Of a DNA stretch of 64,000 bases, positions 62,981-64,000 are shown one piece after another. The stretch is taken from contig JANUWF010001165.1 of NCBI GenBank assembly GCA_026120185.1, positions 3,410,001-3,474,000 on the forward strand, in the 5' to 3' direction. The translations under genes were made by a program, and so were the position numbers. Within the stretch, counting starts at the first letter, position 1. Each line of letters opens with the position of its first letter. Under the pieces are notes generated by a model that did not search any database, had not been told where the DNA came from, and saw only the letters and a program-made list of their open reading frames with translations. The stretch comes from Voacanga thouarsii (Eukaryota; Streptophyta; Magnoliopsida; Gentianales; Apocynaceae).

Positions 62981-63403
62981 CGTTCTACGAAACAATCTAT
63001 AGCAGCTACTTCTTCAAATCATGCTGAAATTATAGACATTCATGAAGCAAGTTGAGAATGTGTATGGCTAAGATCCATGATTCATTATATCCGAGAAAGT
63101 TGTGGATTATCATCGATCAAAGATATTCCAACTCCTCTTTATGAAGACAATGCAGTTTGCATAGCTCAATTACAAGGAGGATATACTAAAGGAGATTGGA
63201 CAAAACATATTTCACCAAAATTCTTCTTTACTCATGAACTCTAGAAGAAAGGTGAAATTGATGTGCTACAAATTCGGTCATATGACAACCTCGCAGATAT
63301 TTTCACGAAGACTTCACCGACTGCAACATTTGAGAAGTTGAGATATAAAATCGGTATGCGTCGGTTTAAAGATTTAAAGGAATCATCTCATCAGGGGGAG
63401 TAA
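62830..63403 (+). pseudogene. pol: RNase H and C-terminus of copia E
   Basis: GLFYSNKTSPTLIGYADAGY holds the first catalytic Asp; after the TAG at 62978 come STKQSIAATSSNHAEI (Glu) and YEDNAVCIAQLQGGY (Asp). TGA at 63055 and TAG near 63241 lie where Arg and Gln are expected. The end reads NLADIFTKTSPTATFEKLRY, IGMRRF and HQGE, then TAA at 63401. Confidence 0.9.
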
Positions 63404-63517
63404 TAAACAGACATATAGAATAATGTACTCTTTTTCCTTCACTAGATTTTTTTTCCCACTGGGTTTTTATCTAGTAAGGTTTTAACGAGGCATATTCTTT
63501 ATGTAATGAATGGACAT

Positions 63518-63528
63518 CCAAGGGGGAG
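63518..63528 (+). other. Polypurine tract of copia E
   Basis: CCAAGGGGGAG abuts the 3' LTR start TGTTATG at 63529. Confidence 0.85.
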
Positions 63529-63897
63529 TGTTATGAATTATTGGAATCTCCATTAATTAGTGGAGGCTCCACTAATTATAGATTTATGTGAATTATTAGA
63601 AAAGATTTTTATGGATATCCACCATTTAGTGGAGACACCGCTAATTGAGATTAGTGGAAGATGATGTATGTCATGATGTATTCCACTAATTAGAGCTCTA
63701 TAAATAGAGTTATTCTCTAAACTTGTAATACACTATCATTTTGTGAAAGAAAGATTAGTGAAAGAAAGATTAGAGAAAGAATTGTGAGAGAAAGAAAGAG
63801 AGAAGTTTGAAAAGAAATTCTTGTGCAAAGAATAGTTAGAATTTTCTTAGTGTGTAGTGTGTAGATTTTATTCTAACACTACCCTAATTTTATAACA
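63529..63897 (+). repeat. 3' LTR of copia E
   Basis: 369 bp, 11 transitions from the 5' LTR, no indel. Ends ATAACA, then the CTATT duplication. Confidence 0.97.
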
Positions 63898-63902
63898 CTA
63901 TT

Positions 63903-64000
63903 ACTTATTTAAAATATTATAGGAAAAATAGTTTTGCATCTGTTTTAGAATCTTCTAACAAAATAGCTATTGAAATGGATATAAAACCTAAATTTCGTAA
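63903..64000 (+). pseudogene. hAT-type transposase fragment, right part
   Basis: It continues the frame of 58104-58211 exactly when element E and one copy of CTATT are removed: TYLKYYRKNSFASVLESSNK, then IAIEMDIKPKFR. This fits the plant hAT block with F-A-S ... AKEIA-EM-I-P-F. It runs off the window end. Confidence 0.78.

Larger units (their letters stand above)
58212..63897 (+). mobile_element. Copia element E, structurally complete (5686 bp)
   Basis: 369-bp LTRs (TGTTATG...ATAACA), primer site, gag, protease, integrase, RT, RNase H, polypurine tract, and a perfect CTATT duplication (58207-58211 and 63898-63902). The LTRs differ at 11 of 369 sites, all transitions, about 3%. At plant rates of 0.7-1.3 x 10^-8 per site per year that is roughly 1-2 million years (inference). 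Seven or so stops, a +1 frameshift near 62230 and a changed integrase residue prevent self-movement. Confidence 0.97.

Overview
This is nuclear DNA of a flowering plant, probably a eudicot. It is AT-rich, has intron-split gene remnants with plant-type GT/AG boundaries, and is mostly nested LTR retrotransposons and DNA transposons. No intact host gene is visible. The species cannot be named from the sequence.

Layout. 1-15079: a forward Ty3/gypsy chromovirus (element A), with its 5' LTR cut by the window edge and decayed pre-gag ORF, gag, protease, RT/RNase H, integrase and chromodomain. Its 3' LTR is split by a 4.4-kb solo LTR (7765-12186). 15085-23957: a reverse Ty1/copia element (B) whose 3' LTR was itself hit by element A. 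23958-28650: remnant of a CACTA/En-Spm-type element with a TNP1-like gene. 29163-32730: an exon-by-exon remnant of a plant lipid (sphingoid) phosphate phosphatase delta gene. 33639-33685 plus 37898-37968: the tail of an HSP70 gene, split by a 4.2-kb solo LTR (33686-37892). 38266-42650: a second TNP1-like gene, carrying a solo copia LTR (39175-40866). 42651-43602: a truncated forward copia LTR. 43603-49229: the 3' LTR, chromodomain and integrase of a reverse chromovirus (C). 49230-56805: an Athila-like reverse remnant (D) whose LTR is split by a 4.3-kb solo LTR (51866-56169). 56811-57996: two gypsy LTR/leader fragments (F, G). 58212-63897: a structurally complete forward copia element (E) with 369-bp LTRs and a CTATT target-site duplication, sitting in codon phase inside a hAT transposase fragment (58104-58211 and 63903-64000).

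History. Insertion order can be read directly: B was present before A, and A before the 4.4-kb solo LTR in its LTR. D preceded the 4.3-kb solo LTR in it. The hAT gene preceded E. All four solo LTRs keep perfect 5-bp target duplications. E's two LTRs differ at 11 of 369 sites, all transitions. A's LTRs differ by about 6% outside one perfectly identical 211-bp block.

None of the pol genes is intact: stops, frameshifts and changed catalytic residues disable each one. The most unusual observations are a long acidic ORF upstream of gag in two chromovirus copies, tRNA-like A-box/B-box modules inside two LTR families, the conversion-like identical block in A's LTRs, a consistent C-to-T/G-to-A decay signature, and two unrelated host-gene remnants lying head to tail between two TNP1-like transposase genes.
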